64,000 bases of DNA from CAWGMT01 sp963823675 (lineage in GTDB: Bacteria > Planctomycetota > Planctomycetia > Isosphaerales > Isosphaeraceae): the NCBI GenBank assembly GCA_963823675.1, contig CAWGMT010000011.1:434001-498000 (forward strand). Direction: 5' to 3'. The position numbers and the translations under genes are program-made. Each line of letters opens with the position of its first letter. Positions within the stretch are counted from its first letter, which is position 1. Shown here piece by piece: positions 47,168 through 57,709 of the stretch. The notes under the pieces are model-generated. The model saw nothing but the letters and a program-made list of their open reading frames with translations. It searched no databases and was not told where the DNA came from.

Positions 47168-47535
47168 GCGCGCAAAACAATAGCTTACCGAAGTCGGCGT
47201 CTTGAATTGCGGGGGTGAATCTCGTCATTCCCAGTCGCCGTGGAATGTGTTCCTCTTCGAAGAGAGTTCGGACCTTTCCGTGTGTCGCCCCCGCTGGAGG
47301 GTCGGTTCTCACGCTTCGTTGCCTTCCTTACCTTCTGTTCAAGGCTGGTTGGCACCGGGTAGTTTTGCACGCCCTAACTGAGCTTGTGGCCGCTGCGCGG
47401 GTGCATCTGGGTCGAGCGCTGAAGTCGCCCGGGCCTACCCTCCGCCGCTTCGCTCGGTAGCATCCTGTGAGGTACTTCCGCCACCCAGGCCCGCGAGCGC
47501 CTCCGGACCCGTGTCGTCGGCGAACGACCGGGAGT
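47168..47535. other. intergenic region, nothing recognised
   Basis: About 370 bases between the lactonase-like gene and the small ORF after the HD oxygenase gene. Short open frames exist on both strands but none has family-like sequence. No repeat is evident. Confidence 0.4.
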
Positions 47536-47646
47536 TCAGTCTTCCACACGGAGTTCCTCAAGAGTTTGTGCCGTGAGAAGATCGTGCTGGAGTTGGGCCA
47601 GCACTTCAGGCGGCAACACCTCAACGTGTTGCTTGTAACTCCACAT
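47536..47646 (-). CDS. possible 36-residue protein overlapping the HD oxygenase gene
   Basis: Starts with ATG inside the last codons of the HD oxygenase gene and runs MWSYKQHVEVLPPEVLAQ to a stop at 47536. The sequence is helix-like (LLTAQTLEELRVED) and unlike a random frame. A 26-base overlap with the previous gene would allow translational coupling. It could equally be the end of a longer gene broken by a frameshift. Low confidence. Confidence 0.3.
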   Translation of the reverse strand: MWSYKQHVEVLPPEVLAQLQHDLLTAQTLEELRVED

Positions 47647-48181
47647 TCATTCTCAAAATCCGTTCCCGGTAATGCTCCAACCCAGGTACCTCGAGCCGCG
47701 GTACCTTGGCCGTGTCGTCCCAGTGCCGCAGCCGGACGGCGTCGTCGTGGGCGGGATTGCTCTCGAATTCGGCGCGCTCCTGGTCGTTCATGGCGCCGCC
47801 CTGTAACGACAGGCTCAGCCGCGAGGCCGGTGAGAGGCCGTTGAGGTAAGAAGGGGAGGCGGCGCAGAGATATCGCTTGGCGGCGACGTGCAGGCGGATT
47901 GGCTCGGTGACCTCGGGGCCGAAGTGCCGCGCGAGCCAGGCGCAGCCGGCTTCTTCATGACGGCCGTCGATGCCGCGCCCGGCGAGATCTTCGTCCTGAC
48001 CGTCGAGCAGGTGCCCCACGTCGTGCAAGAGCGCCGCCACGACGAGACGGTCGGGCGTCCCCTGGCGCTCGGCCAGGTTGGCGGCCTGAAGCGCGTGCTC
48101 GGTCTGAGACACGAGCTCGCCGTGATAGGCTGCCGCGCCGCGGCGGGCGAACAGTTCCATGATGGTATCGACGATCGTCAC
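47621..48181 (-). CDS. PhnZ-like HD-domain oxygenase (phosphonate degradation type)
   Basis: About 186 residues. The N-terminal region AYHGELVSQTEHALQAA matches the Tyr/Glu-containing lid and the first helix of PhnZ-type mixed-valent diiron oxygenases. The metal-binding HD pair is in ALLHDVGHLLDG, further ligands in GIDGRHEEAG and IRLHVAAKRYLCA, and the end reads SLQGGAMNDQERAEFE. PhnZ-type enzymes cleave the C-P bond of hydroxylated aminophosphonates using O2. A GTG at 48181 (TIVDTIMELF) gives the normal length. There is no PhnY-like dioxygenase next to it; its neighbour is a divergently transcribed phosphoesterase. Confidence 0.82.
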   Translation of the reverse strand: MTIVDTIMELFARRGAAAYHGELVSQTEHALQAANLAERQGTPDRLVVAALLHDVGHLLDGQDEDLAGRGIDGRHEEAGCAWLARHFGPEVTEPIRLHVAAKRYLCAASPSYLNGLSPASRLSLSLQGGAMNDQERAEFESNPAHDDAVRLRHWDDTAKVPRLEVPGLEHYRERILRMNVELQATR

Positions 48182-48337
48182 GGTGCTGATTCTCCCTGAA
48201 TTTCGGTCCCAAGTGCCTGGCCGCCGACTTTGGCAAGAATACGGCCCGATGAGCAAGAACGCAATCGTCACGACCTCTCCGAGGGCTTGACGCGGGCCGG
48301 CGAAAACGCCAATTCTGTCTGGTGAGGGGGTTCGACG

Positions 48338-50874
48338 ATGACGAACAGGCGATCGATGGTAATTGTGGGCCTGCTGGTGCTCGCGGCACTGGTCGCGGGG
48401 ATGTCGCGGCTGACCCCGGTCTGGATGGGCCGCCAGCCCGACGGCAGCTTTCTCGTCTCGACGGGGCAGCGGATCGAGGCGGGCTCGATCGCCTTCACCG
48501 GCCGGCCGATCGACCTGGCACTGCATCCCCGTGAAGACGTCTGTCGCCGTCCTGAACAAATCCGAGGTCTTCCTGGCAGCCCGCGACGGCGTCCGGAAGG
48601 GAACGAGCGTCTCGCTTGAAGAGGGGGCCTCGGCGGGGTTCCGCGGTCTCGTCTGGTCGCCCGACGGCACGCGGCTCTACGCCAGCACCGCCGGTGGATA
48701 CGTCCAGGCCTTCACGTACAATGATGGCAAGCTCACGCCGCGGCGCCAAGCTCGCGGTCAAGCCCGCCGGGGCCAGGGGCAATCCCGTCCCGGGCGGGAT
48801 GGCGATCACCCGCGACGGCACGCGGCTGTTCGTGGCCGCGGCCAATCGCAACGCCGTCGCCGAGGTCGACCTGGCGACGCTCCGGTTCGTCCGCGAGTAC
48901 CCGGTCGAGACCCTGCCGTACGAGCCGCGACTCTCGGACGACGAGCGGACGCTGGTCGTCAGCAACTGGGGCGGGCGGCTGCCGAAGCCCGGCGACCGGA
49001 CGGCCAAGAGCCAGGACCTCGACATCGTGGTCGACGATCGCGGGGCGCCGGCGTCGGGCACGGTCAGCCTGATCGACCTCACCACCGGCGCAACCCGGCA
49101 CGTCGAGGTCGGCATCCACCCGACGGCGATCGTCGTTGGGCGGCCGGCGCGCATTCGTCGCCAACGCGATGAGCGACTCGGTCAGCGAGCTCGACATCGA
49201 GGCCGGCAAGGTCACGCGGACGATTCCGCTGCGCTGGGGGTCGCTCCGCGTGCTGGGCGGCATGCCCAACGCCCTGGCCCTCCGCGGCACGACGCTCTAC
49301 GTCGGCCGACGGCGGCGACAACGCCCTGGCCGAGATCGACCTCGCCGCTGGGCCGAGTCCGCGGCTTCCGCCACGCCGGCTACTTCCCCACGGCGGTCGC
49401 GCTGGGGCGCGACGGCAAGACGGCCTTCGTGCTCAATACCAAGGGCAACGGCTCGGTGAGCCAGACGACGCTCGGCAAGCCGGGCAACGCCCATGACTTC
49501 CAGGGCACGGTCACCGTCGTCGACCTCGCGGCCGACCTCGCGCGCGAGACCGAGCTGGTCGCGCGGAATAACCGCTGGGAGGTCAACCCCGGCCGGCCCC
49601 CGCTGAAGGTCTACAACGGCGGCGATCAAGCACGTCCTGTACATCATCAAGGAGAACCGCACCTACGACGAGATCTTCGGCGACCTGCCGCCGGCAACGG
49701 CGATGCCGAAGCTTTGCAGCCTGGGCGAGACGGTCATGCCCAACCACCGCAAGATCGCCCGCGAGTTCACCCTCTTCGACAACGGCTACGTCAGCGGGAC
49801 CAACAGCGCCGACGGCCACGCCTGGTCGACCCAGTGCCTGGCCAACGACTACCTCGAGCACTTCTACGTCGGCTACTCGCGGACCTATCCCGACGACGGC
49901 GACTGCGCCATGTCGATCTCCAACGGCGGCGCGCTCTGGGACGCCGCGCTCAAGAAGGGGCGGTCGGTCCGCGTCTGGGGCGAGTTCTGCGACGACAAGC
50001 TCGCGACCTACGACCCCAAGCCCAAGGACTGGTTCGAGGTCTGGGAAGACCGCAAGCAGGGGACGCACCGGTTCAAGTTCACCGCCGACACCACGGTCGC
50101 CAGCTTGAAGCCGCTGATCAATCGCGAGGTCCACTACTGGCCGCTGCTTGCAGAGCGACCAGTTCCGCGCCGATGTGTTCATCCGCGAATACGAGGAATT
50201 CAGCCGCCGGACACAGAGTTCCCGACCTGATGATCATGAGCCTGCCGTGCGACCATACCGAGGGAACCGACCCGAAGTATCCGACGCCCGCGCGCCATGA
50301 TGGCCGACAACGACCTGGCGCTGGGGCGGGTGGTCGAGGCGGTGTCGAAAAGCCCGCAGTGGAAGGAGACCTGCATCTTCGTGGTCGAGGACGACGCCCA
50401 GTCGGGCCCCGACCACGTCGACGGCCACCGCACGGTCTTCATGGCGATCAGCCCGTACAATCGCCGCAAGACGGTGGACTCGACGTTTTATACGCAGACG
50501 AACATGATCCGGTCGATCGAGATGATGCTCGGCCTCGACCCGATGAACAAGTTCGACTCGGTGGCCGACCCGATGGTCGCGTGCTTCCGGCGACGAGCTC
50601 GACCTGACGCCGTATCGCGCCGTGCCCAGCAACGTGCCGCTCGACGAGCGGAACCCCTCGGGCACGGCCATGAGCTGAGGCCGACCGATACTGGCTCGAG
50701 AAGACCCGGTCGCTCGACTGGAGCCACCTCGACGCTCCCGACCCCTACTGGCTGAACCGGATCACCTGGTACAGCCTCTTCAAGGGATCGCGCGAGTACC
50801 CCGGCCGGCCGGGCGAGCAGCCCGGATTAGCCGCGGCCGATGACGATGACGAACAATCCGGCCGCTCTGGATGA
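48338..50874 (+). CDS. YncE-like beta-propeller plus phosphoesterase-domain protein (many frameshifts)
   Basis: One gene of about 840 residues, broken by roughly ten single-base shifts. After an N-terminal membrane anchor (MVIVGLLVLAALVAG) come YVTN/YncE-like propeller repeats (GMAITRDGTRLFVAAANRNA, GYFPTAVALGRDGKTAFVLN). An alkaline-phosphatase-superfamily phosphoesterase domain follows, starting HVLYIIKENRTYDEIFGDLP with NSADGHAWSTQCLANDYLEH and ending with the metal-site-like FVVEDDAQSGPDHVDGHRT. This two-part architecture is known in planctomycetes and acidobacteria; substrates are unknown. The 3' end (LNRITWYSLFKGSREYPGRP) terminates at TGA 50872-50874, overlapping the possible start of the MoxR gene. 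Confidence 0.82.
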
Positions 50875-52022
50875 ACTGTGGTGTCCCGAAAGCCATGAAG
50901 AACACGAAAGCCAAGCCCGAGTCAACAGCCCGCGACGGACGGGTGCTTCGGCCGGCTGCCGAGGAGTTGTACGCGGAGGAGCTCGAAGCCCTCGCGAAAG
51001 CCGACAACGATCCTCGGCCGCCGGGCTGGAAGCTATCGCCCCGCGCCGTCCGGAGCTTCATCTGCGGAAGCGATCAACCGAAAATCAGCCGTAAGTTTTA
51101 CGGCGACGACACTCTGGTCGAGCGCGCCGCGATCGGCCTGGCCAGCAACCGGGGGCTGCTCCTAGTCGGAGAGCCTGGCACGGCCAAATCGATGCTCTCG
51201 GAGTTACTGTCCGCCGCCATCTCCGGAACGTCGACCAATGTCATCCAGGGCAGCGCCGGCACCACCGAAGACAGCATCAAGTACTCCTGGAACTACGCGC
51301 TCCTGCTCGCCGAAGGTCCGAGCCTGCGGGCACTGGTTGCCTCGCCGCTCTATGTCGGCATCCGTGACGGGCTATTGGTCCGGTTCGAGGAAATCACCCG
51401 TTGCCCGCCCGAAATCCAGGATTCGCTGGTCAGCGTGCTCTCGGAAAAAGTCTTGATGGTGCCGGAGCTTCAAGGTGCTGACCGCATACTGCATGCTCGA
51501 CCGGGCTTCAACGTGATCGCCACGGCCAACATCCGCGACCGCGGGGTACACGAGATGTCGAGCGCGCTCAAGCGCCGATTCAATTTCGAGACCGTCCATC
51601 CGATTCGCGAGCTCAAGCTCGAGGTGGATCTGGTCATTCGCGAATGCGAACGGCTGCTGGCGCAATCGAGCGTTGACCTGTCGGTCGATCGATCGGTGAT
51701 CGAGCTTCTGGTGACCGCTTTCCAGGACTTGCGGGAAGGAAAGACGGCCGAGGGGATTCAGGTCGAGAAACCAACCTCGGTGATGTCGACGGCGGAAGCC
51801 GTTTCCGTGGCGATGTCGGCGGGCCTCGACGCCTATTACTACGGCGGTCGAAAGTTGAGCCCGGAGCACGTTGCCCGCCACCTGGCCGGCGCTGCCCTCA
51901 AGGACAATCCGGACGACCTGTCCCGGCTCAAGCAGTACTTCGACGTCGTCGTGCGCCAGCGAAGCAAGCAGCAGGGGGGGCCGTGGACCGAATTGCTGAA
52001 CGCCCGGAAGTGGCTGCCCTGA
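50871..52022 (+). CDS. MoxR-type AAA+ ATPase (YehL-like)
   Basis: A 383-residue AAA+ protein. Walker A is VGEPGTAKSMLSEL. The Walker B position reads DGLLVRFEEITRCP, with Phe-Glu-Glu in place of the usual Asp-Glu. Sensor 1 is FNVIATANIRDRG and the arginine-finger region is ALKRRFNFE. MoxR ATPases act as chaperones for VWA-domain partners; a VWA protein lies two genes downstream. The set MoxR, DUF5682, VWA, SWIM matches the Escherichia coli yehL-yehM-yehP-yehQ families as I remember them. ATGs at 50871 and 50895 are both possible; the first overlaps the preceding stop by four bases. It overlaps the DUF5682 gene by 40 bases. Confidence 0.87.
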   Translation: MNCGVPKAMKNTKAKPESTARDGRVLRPAAEELYAEELEALAKADNDPRPPGWKLSPRAVRSFICGSDQPKISRKFYGDDTLVERAAIGLASNRGLLLVGEPGTAKSMLSELLSAAISGTSTNVIQGSAGTTEDSIKYSWNYALLLAEGPSLRALVASPLYVGIRDGLLVRFEEITRCPPEIQDSLVSVLSEKVLMVPELQGADRILHARPGFNVIATANIRDRGVHEMSSALKRRFNFETVHPIRELKLEVDLVIRECERLLAQSSVDLSVDRSVIELLVTAFQDLREGKTAEGIQVEKPTSVMSTAEAVSVAMSAGLDAYYYGGRKLSPEHVARHLAGAALKDNPDDLSRLKQYFDVVVRQRSKQQGGPWTELLNARKWLP

Positions 52023-54348
52023 TTCCGCCGGTAAAGCTGGATGGGCGGATCGCCTATTTCCCGGTCCGGCATCACAGCCCCGCCTGCGCCTACCATGTCT
52101 CCCGGCTCATTCGTCAGGTCAAGCCTGGTTCCGTGCTCATCGAAGGTCCGGGCGACGCCACGCCGCTGATCCGTTTCTTGACCGATCGGCGCACGCGCCT
52201 GCCCGTGGCCATTTACACCACCTTCGCGCAACGGGTCGACGATAGTTTTCCGAGGCGGCACGCGGCGTACTATCCGCTCTGCGACTATTCGCCCGAGCTG
52301 GCCGCCGTCAGGGCGGCCGCGGAGGTCGGCGCGGAAGCCCGGTTCATCGATTTGACGTTTCCGGAGATGGTGCTCTGCGAGGAGAAGCACGGCGATGAAC
52401 GGCTCCGCAGCCTGTGCGAGGAGCGGCATTTGCAACATAGCCGGCTCTTGCAAGCCGCTTGCCAGCGCGCGGGCGCGCGCAATGCGGACGAGCTGTGGGA
52501 CCATCTCTACGAAGTGGATCACCAGCACGTCGACGCCGCGACCTTTGTGCGCAATGTGCTCGGCTACTGCGCCTGGCCCGGCAAGATTACACGCCCGAGA
52601 TGCTGGCCGCCGATGGTTGTGCCGCGCGCGAGGCCGCCATGGCGGCGGCCATCGCCGAGACCAGGGGAAAAATCGTCGTCGTCACCGGTGGGTTTCATAC
52701 CGTCGCCTTGCCGGCAACCGAGCCGAGAAGACCAGCTCCGATCAAGGCCGCCGCGGCCGACGCCCAGGTGGTACTCATGCGTTATGGCTTCGAGCAGCTT
52801 GACCGGCTCAACGGCTACGCGAGCGGCATGCCGTCGCCCGAGTATTATCAGCGGCTATGGGAAGGTCGTGACCCGGCCGAGCTGATCGTCGAACTGGCCC
52901 GCCAGTGCCGGGCTCAGAAATTGATGGTTTCACCGGCCGACGAGATCGCCGCCTTGACGCAGGCCCGGCAGCTTGCGCGATTTCGGGGCCATCCCATCCT
53001 GGCGCGCGAAGACTTGCTCGACGGCATCCGGTCCGTCTTCATCAAGGGGGCGGAGGACGTCGAGGGAGTGGCCGTGCTGGCCCTGGCCCGCAAGCTCCTG
53101 GCCGGCGACCGCAAGGGCGACGTGCCGCCAGAAGTGGGCCAGCCGCCCATCGTGGACGATTTCCGCCGCACTGCCGCCGCGCTCAAACTCGACCTGGACA
53201 AAGTCCAGGCCAGGGAAATCGCGCTGGATCTCTATCGTAAGGACCGGGCGCGGGAAATCAGCCGGCTCTTTTATCGGCTGCGCTTTCTCGACGTGCCATT
53301 CGCCCAGTTCCTCGCCGGGCCCGATTTCGTCCTGGGAAGGGACCTCGAGCGCGTGCAGGAGACCTGGCGGTACCACTGGTCGCCGAACACCGAAGCGGCC
53401 TTGATCGAGCGATCGCTGTACGGCTCGACTCTGGAGGAGGCGGCGACGGCACGCCTGCTGGAACAGATCGCCGCGGCCGACAAACACGGCCACGGCCGCC
53501 AGGCCGATCACGCCGCAGGACTGCTGATCGAAGCCTGCCGGATGGGCCTCCATCGGCGTACGCCCGAGCTGCTTTCGCGCGCAAGGGGCCTGGTGGCCGA
53601 GGACGGGCGGTTCGTGTCGCTAGTCACGGCGCTCGAGCTCTTGCTCGTCCTGCACGTTTCTCGCGAGCCGCTCGAGGCGCATCACTTATCCGGCATCACC
53701 GACGTCGCCGGCGCGGCCTACGATCGAGCCTGCTACCTGATCCCCCAGCTCGTCGCCACCGCCGAAGAGGAAGAAGCCCAGACCCTCGACGCTCTCAATT
53801 CGCTCTATCAGGCGGTGCAAACCCTGGGCGATTCCCCCGAGCGGCAAGATCTGCGGCGGCGCAGCCTGCACGCCCTGGCACAAACAACTGCGGGCAACGC
53901 CGCGTTTCGCGGGTCCGCATGCGGCATTCTCTTCGGCGACGGCCAGCTCTCCATCACCGATCTCATCGCCTCCCTGCGGGGACACCTTCAAAGCCCGGCC
54001 GGCCAGGGCCGCGAAGGCCCTCGTTTCCTCCGCGGGCTCTTGTGCTCGGCCCGCAACGTCCTCTGGCAGGCGCCCGAGGCAATCCACAGTATTCACGAGG
54101 TCCTGCGCGAATGGGATGAAGAACAGTTTGTGCGCCAGCTTCCGCACTTGCGGCTCGCCTTCGCCGGCCTGACGCCGCGCGAGTGCGACCAGGTGGCGCA
54201 CCTGGCGGCGCGTGAAGGCGGTGTCGCCTTTCTCACGGTGATCGCAAGCAGCGAGTATTCCAGTGCCGAGATGATTCGTGGCGCCCAAGTGAATCATCGC
54301 GTGCTGGAAGGCCTGAAGCGTGATGGATTGGAGGAATTCGGTGCCTGA
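51983..54348 (+). CDS. DUF5682 family protein (YehM-like), one frameshift
   Basis: About 787 residues after repairing a shift near 52585. The N-terminal domain has the family signature FPVRHHSPACAYHVSRLI and GSVLIEGPGDATPLI, then later VTGGFHTVALP; this recalls the EreA/ChaN-like fold, which some relate to haem or metal handling. The middle and C-terminal parts are helical repeats (EAATARLLEQIAAADKHGHG, DLRRRSLHALAQTTAGNAAF). Function is unknown. The start lies 40 bases inside the MoxR gene and its end overlaps the VWA gene, so all are tightly coupled. In such operons this protein is thought to be the client or regulator of the ATPase-VWA pair; that is inference. Confidence 0.82.
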
Positions 54349-55480
54349 TCCCCGCGATGAACAAGCGCTGGCACGCTGGCGGCTGTTGCTGGGCCGCTTC
54401 GCCGAGGGCTCGCTGGGCGGCTGCGGTGGCAAGGGACGGTACGCGCAGATGGACCGCGTGCTCGAATACCTCTACGGTCGCGAGTACGCGCGGCGCGGCG
54501 TCCGATCCGGCTCCGGCGGCCGGGGCGCCGATCTGAGCCCGAGCGTGCTGGCCATTCCCGAATGGCTGAGCGAGGTGCGCGAGCTCTTTCCCCGCGATAC
54601 CGTCGAGGTCATCGAGCGCCATGCCCTCGACCGCTACGGCATGACCGAGCTGGTCACCGATCCCGCCGTGCTCAGGAAGCTCGAGCCCAGCTACGAGCTG
54701 CTCAAGGCGGTCTTGACCTTCCGCCATCTCATGCAGGGGCCGGTGCTGGAGACCGCCCGCGGGATCGTGCGCAAAGTGGTCGAGGAGTTGCGGCAGAAAC
54801 TGGCCCGCGACGTCCGGCCGCGGCTCTGGGGCCGGCTCAATCGCCAGCGCCGTAGCCGGCTCAAGGTGTTTCGCAATCTCGACTGGCAGCGCACGATCCG
54901 CGCCAACCTCAAGCACTACGATCGCGACCAGAAGAGGCTCGTCCTCGAATCACTGCACTTCTTTTCGCGGGTCGAGCGGCACATGCCCTGGCACATCATC
55001 ATGGCCGTCGATTGCAGCGGCTCGATGATGGACTCGGTGATCTATAGCGCCGTGATGGCCGGCATCTTCCACGGGCTGCCGTCGCTGCGCGTCTCGCTCG
55101 TCGCGTTCGACACGGCCGTCGTGGACCTGACCGATCAGGTCGATGATCCGACCGAGCTGCTCATGAACGTTCAACTCGGCGGCGGCACCGACATCGCCGG
55201 CGCCTTGGGCTATTGCGAGACCCAGGTCCGATATCCGCACAAGACCATCGTCGTGCTGGTGACCGATTTTTGCGAAGGCGGGCCGGCCAGTGCCTTGCTG
55301 GCCGCCATCAAACGACTGCGCGAGGCGGGCGTGCGCGTGCTGGGCCTGGCCGCCCTCGATGCCAGGGCCGAGCCGGCGTATGATCGAAAGATGGCCGAGC
55401 AGTGCGTGGCCATGGGCGCGGAAGTGGCGGCCTTGACGCCGCAGAGGTTGGCGGAATGGCTGGCGAGAGTCTTCTCCTGA
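54323..55480 (+). CDS. VWA domain-containing protein (YehP-like)
   Basis: The C-terminal ~190 residues form a von Willebrand A domain with a full MIDAS: Asp-x-Ser-x-Ser-like DCSGSMM (IIMAVDCSGSMMDSVIYS), the Thr of LGGGTDIAGALGY and the Asp of VLVTDFCEGGPAS. The N-terminal half is helical and specific to this family (YAQMDRVLEYLYGREYARRG, VVEELRQKLARDVRPRLW). VWA partners of MoxR bind divalent metal and protein ligands. ATG at 54323 or GTG at 54341 can start it; a GGAGG stretch six bases before the GTG supports the latter. It overlaps both the upstream DUF5682 and the downstream SWIM gene. Confidence 0.88.
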   Translation: MDWRNSVPDPRDEQALARWRLLLGRFAEGSLGGCGGKGRYAQMDRVLEYLYGREYARRGVRSGSGGRGADLSPSVLAIPEWLSEVRELFPRDTVEVIERHALDRYGMTELVTDPAVLRKLEPSYELLKAVLTFRHLMQGPVLETARGIVRKVVEELRQKLARDVRPRLWGRLNRQRRSRLKVFRNLDWQRTIRANLKHYDRDQKRLVLESLHFFSRVERHMPWHIIMAVDCSGSMMDSVIYSAVMAGIFHGLPSLRVSLVAFDTAVVDLTDQVDDPTELLMNVQLGGGTDIAGALGYCETQVRYPHKTIVVLVTDFCEGGPASALLAAIKRLREAGVRVLGLAALDARAEPAYDRKMAEQCVAMGAEVAALTPQRLAEWLARVFS

Positions 55481-57513
55481 CGCGGGTCATTCAAGCGGCC
55501 TCCTTGCTCGACGACCTAGCCCTGGCCGCCCTGGCCAGCAAGGGACTGGTCCGCCGCGCCAGGAACGACCTGGCGACCAGCTCGCCCAGGCTGATCGAGC
55601 CGGTCGCGGAGAAGGTTTGCGTTCAGGTCGAGGACTGCACGGTCGAGCTGGCCGAGATCACGACCCAATCGCGCTGCACCTGCCCGACCGCCGGAGTCTG
55701 CCGCCACATCCTCACGGCAATTCTCTTTCTCAGGGAGAAAGGCGCCTGCGCCGCGCCGGCCGGGCAGCCAGCGATCAGCACGGCTGCGGATGAAGTTCTG
55801 GCCGTGACGGACGAAGCCCTCCAGCAGTGGGCCGGCAAGGCGCAGATCCGCAAGGCGGCACAGGCCCTGGCAAACGGCCTGCGTGCCGAATTTGAAGACG
55901 CAAGGGCCCTGGTCATTCGCTTCCCGGCCTGGAATGTCACCTGCCGGTGGCTGCCGGGCTGCGGCCTGTCTGACATGATTTGCTCTTGCCACGCCGCCAG
56001 CCCCTGCGAGCATCGGGTCGCGGCGGTAATGGCGTTCCAGGCGGCCAAGGGAGGGCGGCAGATCGTTGCCGAAGATAGGGCGCTGGAGGCGTCGGCAGGG
56101 GCGCCGCGCAGTCGCGAGGAAGTCCTGGCATCGATCGGGGTCGTCCTGCGCGAGATGGTGTCGCTAGGCTTATCGCGGCTGTCAGCTTCTACCGAAGCCC
56201 GTCTGCGAACCCTGGCCGTCTCGGCGCATGGCGTCGATCTACCCCGGCTGGAACGAATGCTCCATACTCTCGCTGACGAGGTTGCCCTGACACTGAGGCG
56301 GGATGCGCAAGCCTCCAGTGCGAGCCTTCTGGCAACCGCGTCGCGCATCGAGGCCTTGCGCTCCGCGCTCGCTAACCCCTCTTCCGACCTGGTCGGCATT
56401 CACCGGTCGCGCTACGAAAAGGTCGGCGACATCGATGTCGTGGGCCTGGGCGCCCGCCAATGGCGCAGCCAGAGCGGTTATGTCGGTCTGACCGTTTACT
56501 TCTGGGACCGGTCGCTCTCAGACTGGGCGACCTGGTCCGAATCGCGCCCGGTGAGCGTGGGCGGGTTTGACCCGGTCGCGCGCTATCAACAGGATGGTCC
56601 GTGGCCCGGTTGCGACTCGCCCTCGGATGCCAGCCGGCATGTCATGCGGTTGCTGACGACGTGGCGAAACCCGGCGGGCCGATTGTCGGGCCGTCCCGCC
56701 ACGCGCTGCGTGATGGTGCGGGCAACAAGTCCGAGCGAGCTGCCGCCGGCCATCACCGCCTGGTCCGAGCTGACTGAGCGTGCCGGCCGCCTGTTCGCCG
56801 GCGGCCTCCAGGGCCGCGCCGAGCGAGACGAGATCGTCTTCCTGCGGCCGCGCCGGTGGGGCGCGGCCCGGTTTGACGCGGTTCGCCAGGAGCTGCTCCA
56901 GCCGGTCTTCGATAGCGCCGGGCATTCCCTTCCTCTCATCATGCCGCACACGCCGCAGACGGAGAGCGCAATTCGCATTCTTGAGCGCCACAACCCAGAC
57001 GCAACTCAGGCACTCGTCGGTCTGGTCCGCCTCGAGCACGAGCAACTGGCCATCGAGCCGGTCGCAATCCACGGCGAGGCGCTCGTCAATCTCACCCTGG
57101 ATGGCCTGCCGCCCAGCCATGTTGCCGCCCGCTCTCCGACCAGCGACGATGAAGAGGTCGAGGAGGCCGAAGCCGAGCCCGAGCCGCCGCCCGAGATGGC
57201 CGCCTCGACATCATCGCTCGGTATTCTGCTTGCCCAGACGGCCGAAGAGCTCGAAGCCATCGCCGAGGGCGGAGTGCGATCAGCCCGCGCTGGCGACCGT
57301 CTGCGGACCTTGTCCCACCGGAGCAGTTCGCTGGGTCTGGCCAGCATCGCCCGGCCGATCGCCCGCTTGGCCGGCGAGCTCGACCAGATTCGCAAGAGCC
57401 TCGAGGCCGAGCCGTCATCCCCGGCCGGAACACTCTTGCGCGCTTACTACGTCGTGAAGTTCGCGGCGGCGCAGGAAGTCGTCGCGGGCGCGACGGCCTC
57501 ATTTGGCCGATAG
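55456..57513 (+). CDS. SWIM zinc-finger protein with two SWIM motifs (YehQ-like)
   Basis: 685 residues. Two zinc-binding CxCx(n)CxH motifs are visible: RCTCPTAGVCRHILTAILF near residue 75 and ICSCHAASPCEHRVAAVMAF near 180. The rest is helical and beta mixed sequence without a named domain, and an acidic stretch (SDDEEVEEAEAEPEPPPE) lies near residue 570. SWIM fingers bind DNA or protein; here it accompanies MoxR, DUF5682 and VWA proteins in one operon. The ATG at 55456 (MAGESLLL) overlaps the VWA gene by 25 bases. No frameshift. It ends 57513, overlapping a convergent scrap of a DUF4132 gene. Confidence 0.85.
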   Translation: MAGESLLLTRVIQAASLLDDLALAALASKGLVRRARNDLATSSPRLIEPVAEKVCVQVEDCTVELAEITTQSRCTCPTAGVCRHILTAILFLREKGACAAPAGQPAISTAADEVLAVTDEALQQWAGKAQIRKAAQALANGLRAEFEDARALVIRFPAWNVTCRWLPGCGLSDMICSCHAASPCEHRVAAVMAFQAAKGGRQIVAEDRALEASAGAPRSREEVLASIGVVLREMVSLGLSRLSASTEARLRTLAVSAHGVDLPRLERMLHTLADEVALTLRRDAQASSASLLATASRIEALRSALANPSSDLVGIHRSRYEKVGDIDVVGLGARQWRSQSGYVGLTVYFWDRSLSDWATWSESRPVSVGGFDPVARYQQDGPWPGCDSPSDASRHVMRLLTTWRNPAGRLSGRPATRCVMVRATSPSELPPAITAWSELTERAGRLFAGGLQGRAERDEIVFLRPRRWGAARFDAVRQELLQPVFDSAGHSLPLIMPHTPQTESAIRILERHNPDATQALVGLVRLEHEQLAIEPVAIHGEALVNLTLDGLPPSHVAARSPTSDDEEVEEAEAEPEPPPEMAASTSSLGILLAQTAEELEAIAEGGVRSARAGDRLRTLSHRSSSLGLASIARPIARLAGELDQIRKSLEAEPSSPAGTLLRAYYVVKFAAAQEVVAGATASFGR

Positions 57514-57594
57514 CACTTCATTCGTGATGGTCTGGTTTTGCAGCTTGATCTCGGCGGACATATCAATGCCGATGTACATGTCGTCCAGCCCAGT
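57499..57594 (-). pseudogene. remnant of a second DUF4132 gene end
   Basis: Reading the minus strand gives GLDDMYIGIDMSAEIKLQN, exactly as in the full DUF4132 gene downstream, then a different ending QTITNEVLSAK and stop. Bases 57535-57591 are identical to 58721-58777. The scrap overlaps the end of the SWIM gene by 15 bases. It is either the original 3' end of the DUF4132 gene or part of a lost paralogue. Confidence 0.7.
57535..57591. repeat. 57-base exact direct repeat, left copy
   Basis: Identical to 58721-58777. Together the two copies bracket the HTH-Fic toxin-antitoxin module. Confidence 0.9.
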
Positions 57595-57709
57595 CCCAAT
57601 GTTGCATCGTATGCGATGCAAAACGACATTGTAATTGCATTGTAAACGATATAGAATCCTTGGAGAACCGCGTCGCTGTACCTGGTCGCGATCCCGAAAG
57701 ATTGACGCT

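Noticed and set aside
47215..47460. An 81-codon plus-strand frame after the lactonase-like gene
   Set aside because: Low-complexity basic sequence with no ribosome site or family-like pattern.
57447..57629. A 60-residue minus-strand frame between the SWIM and HTH genes
   Set aside because: The repeat-derived DUF4132 scrap uses a different frame (stop at 57499), which matches the intact gene; this frame does not.
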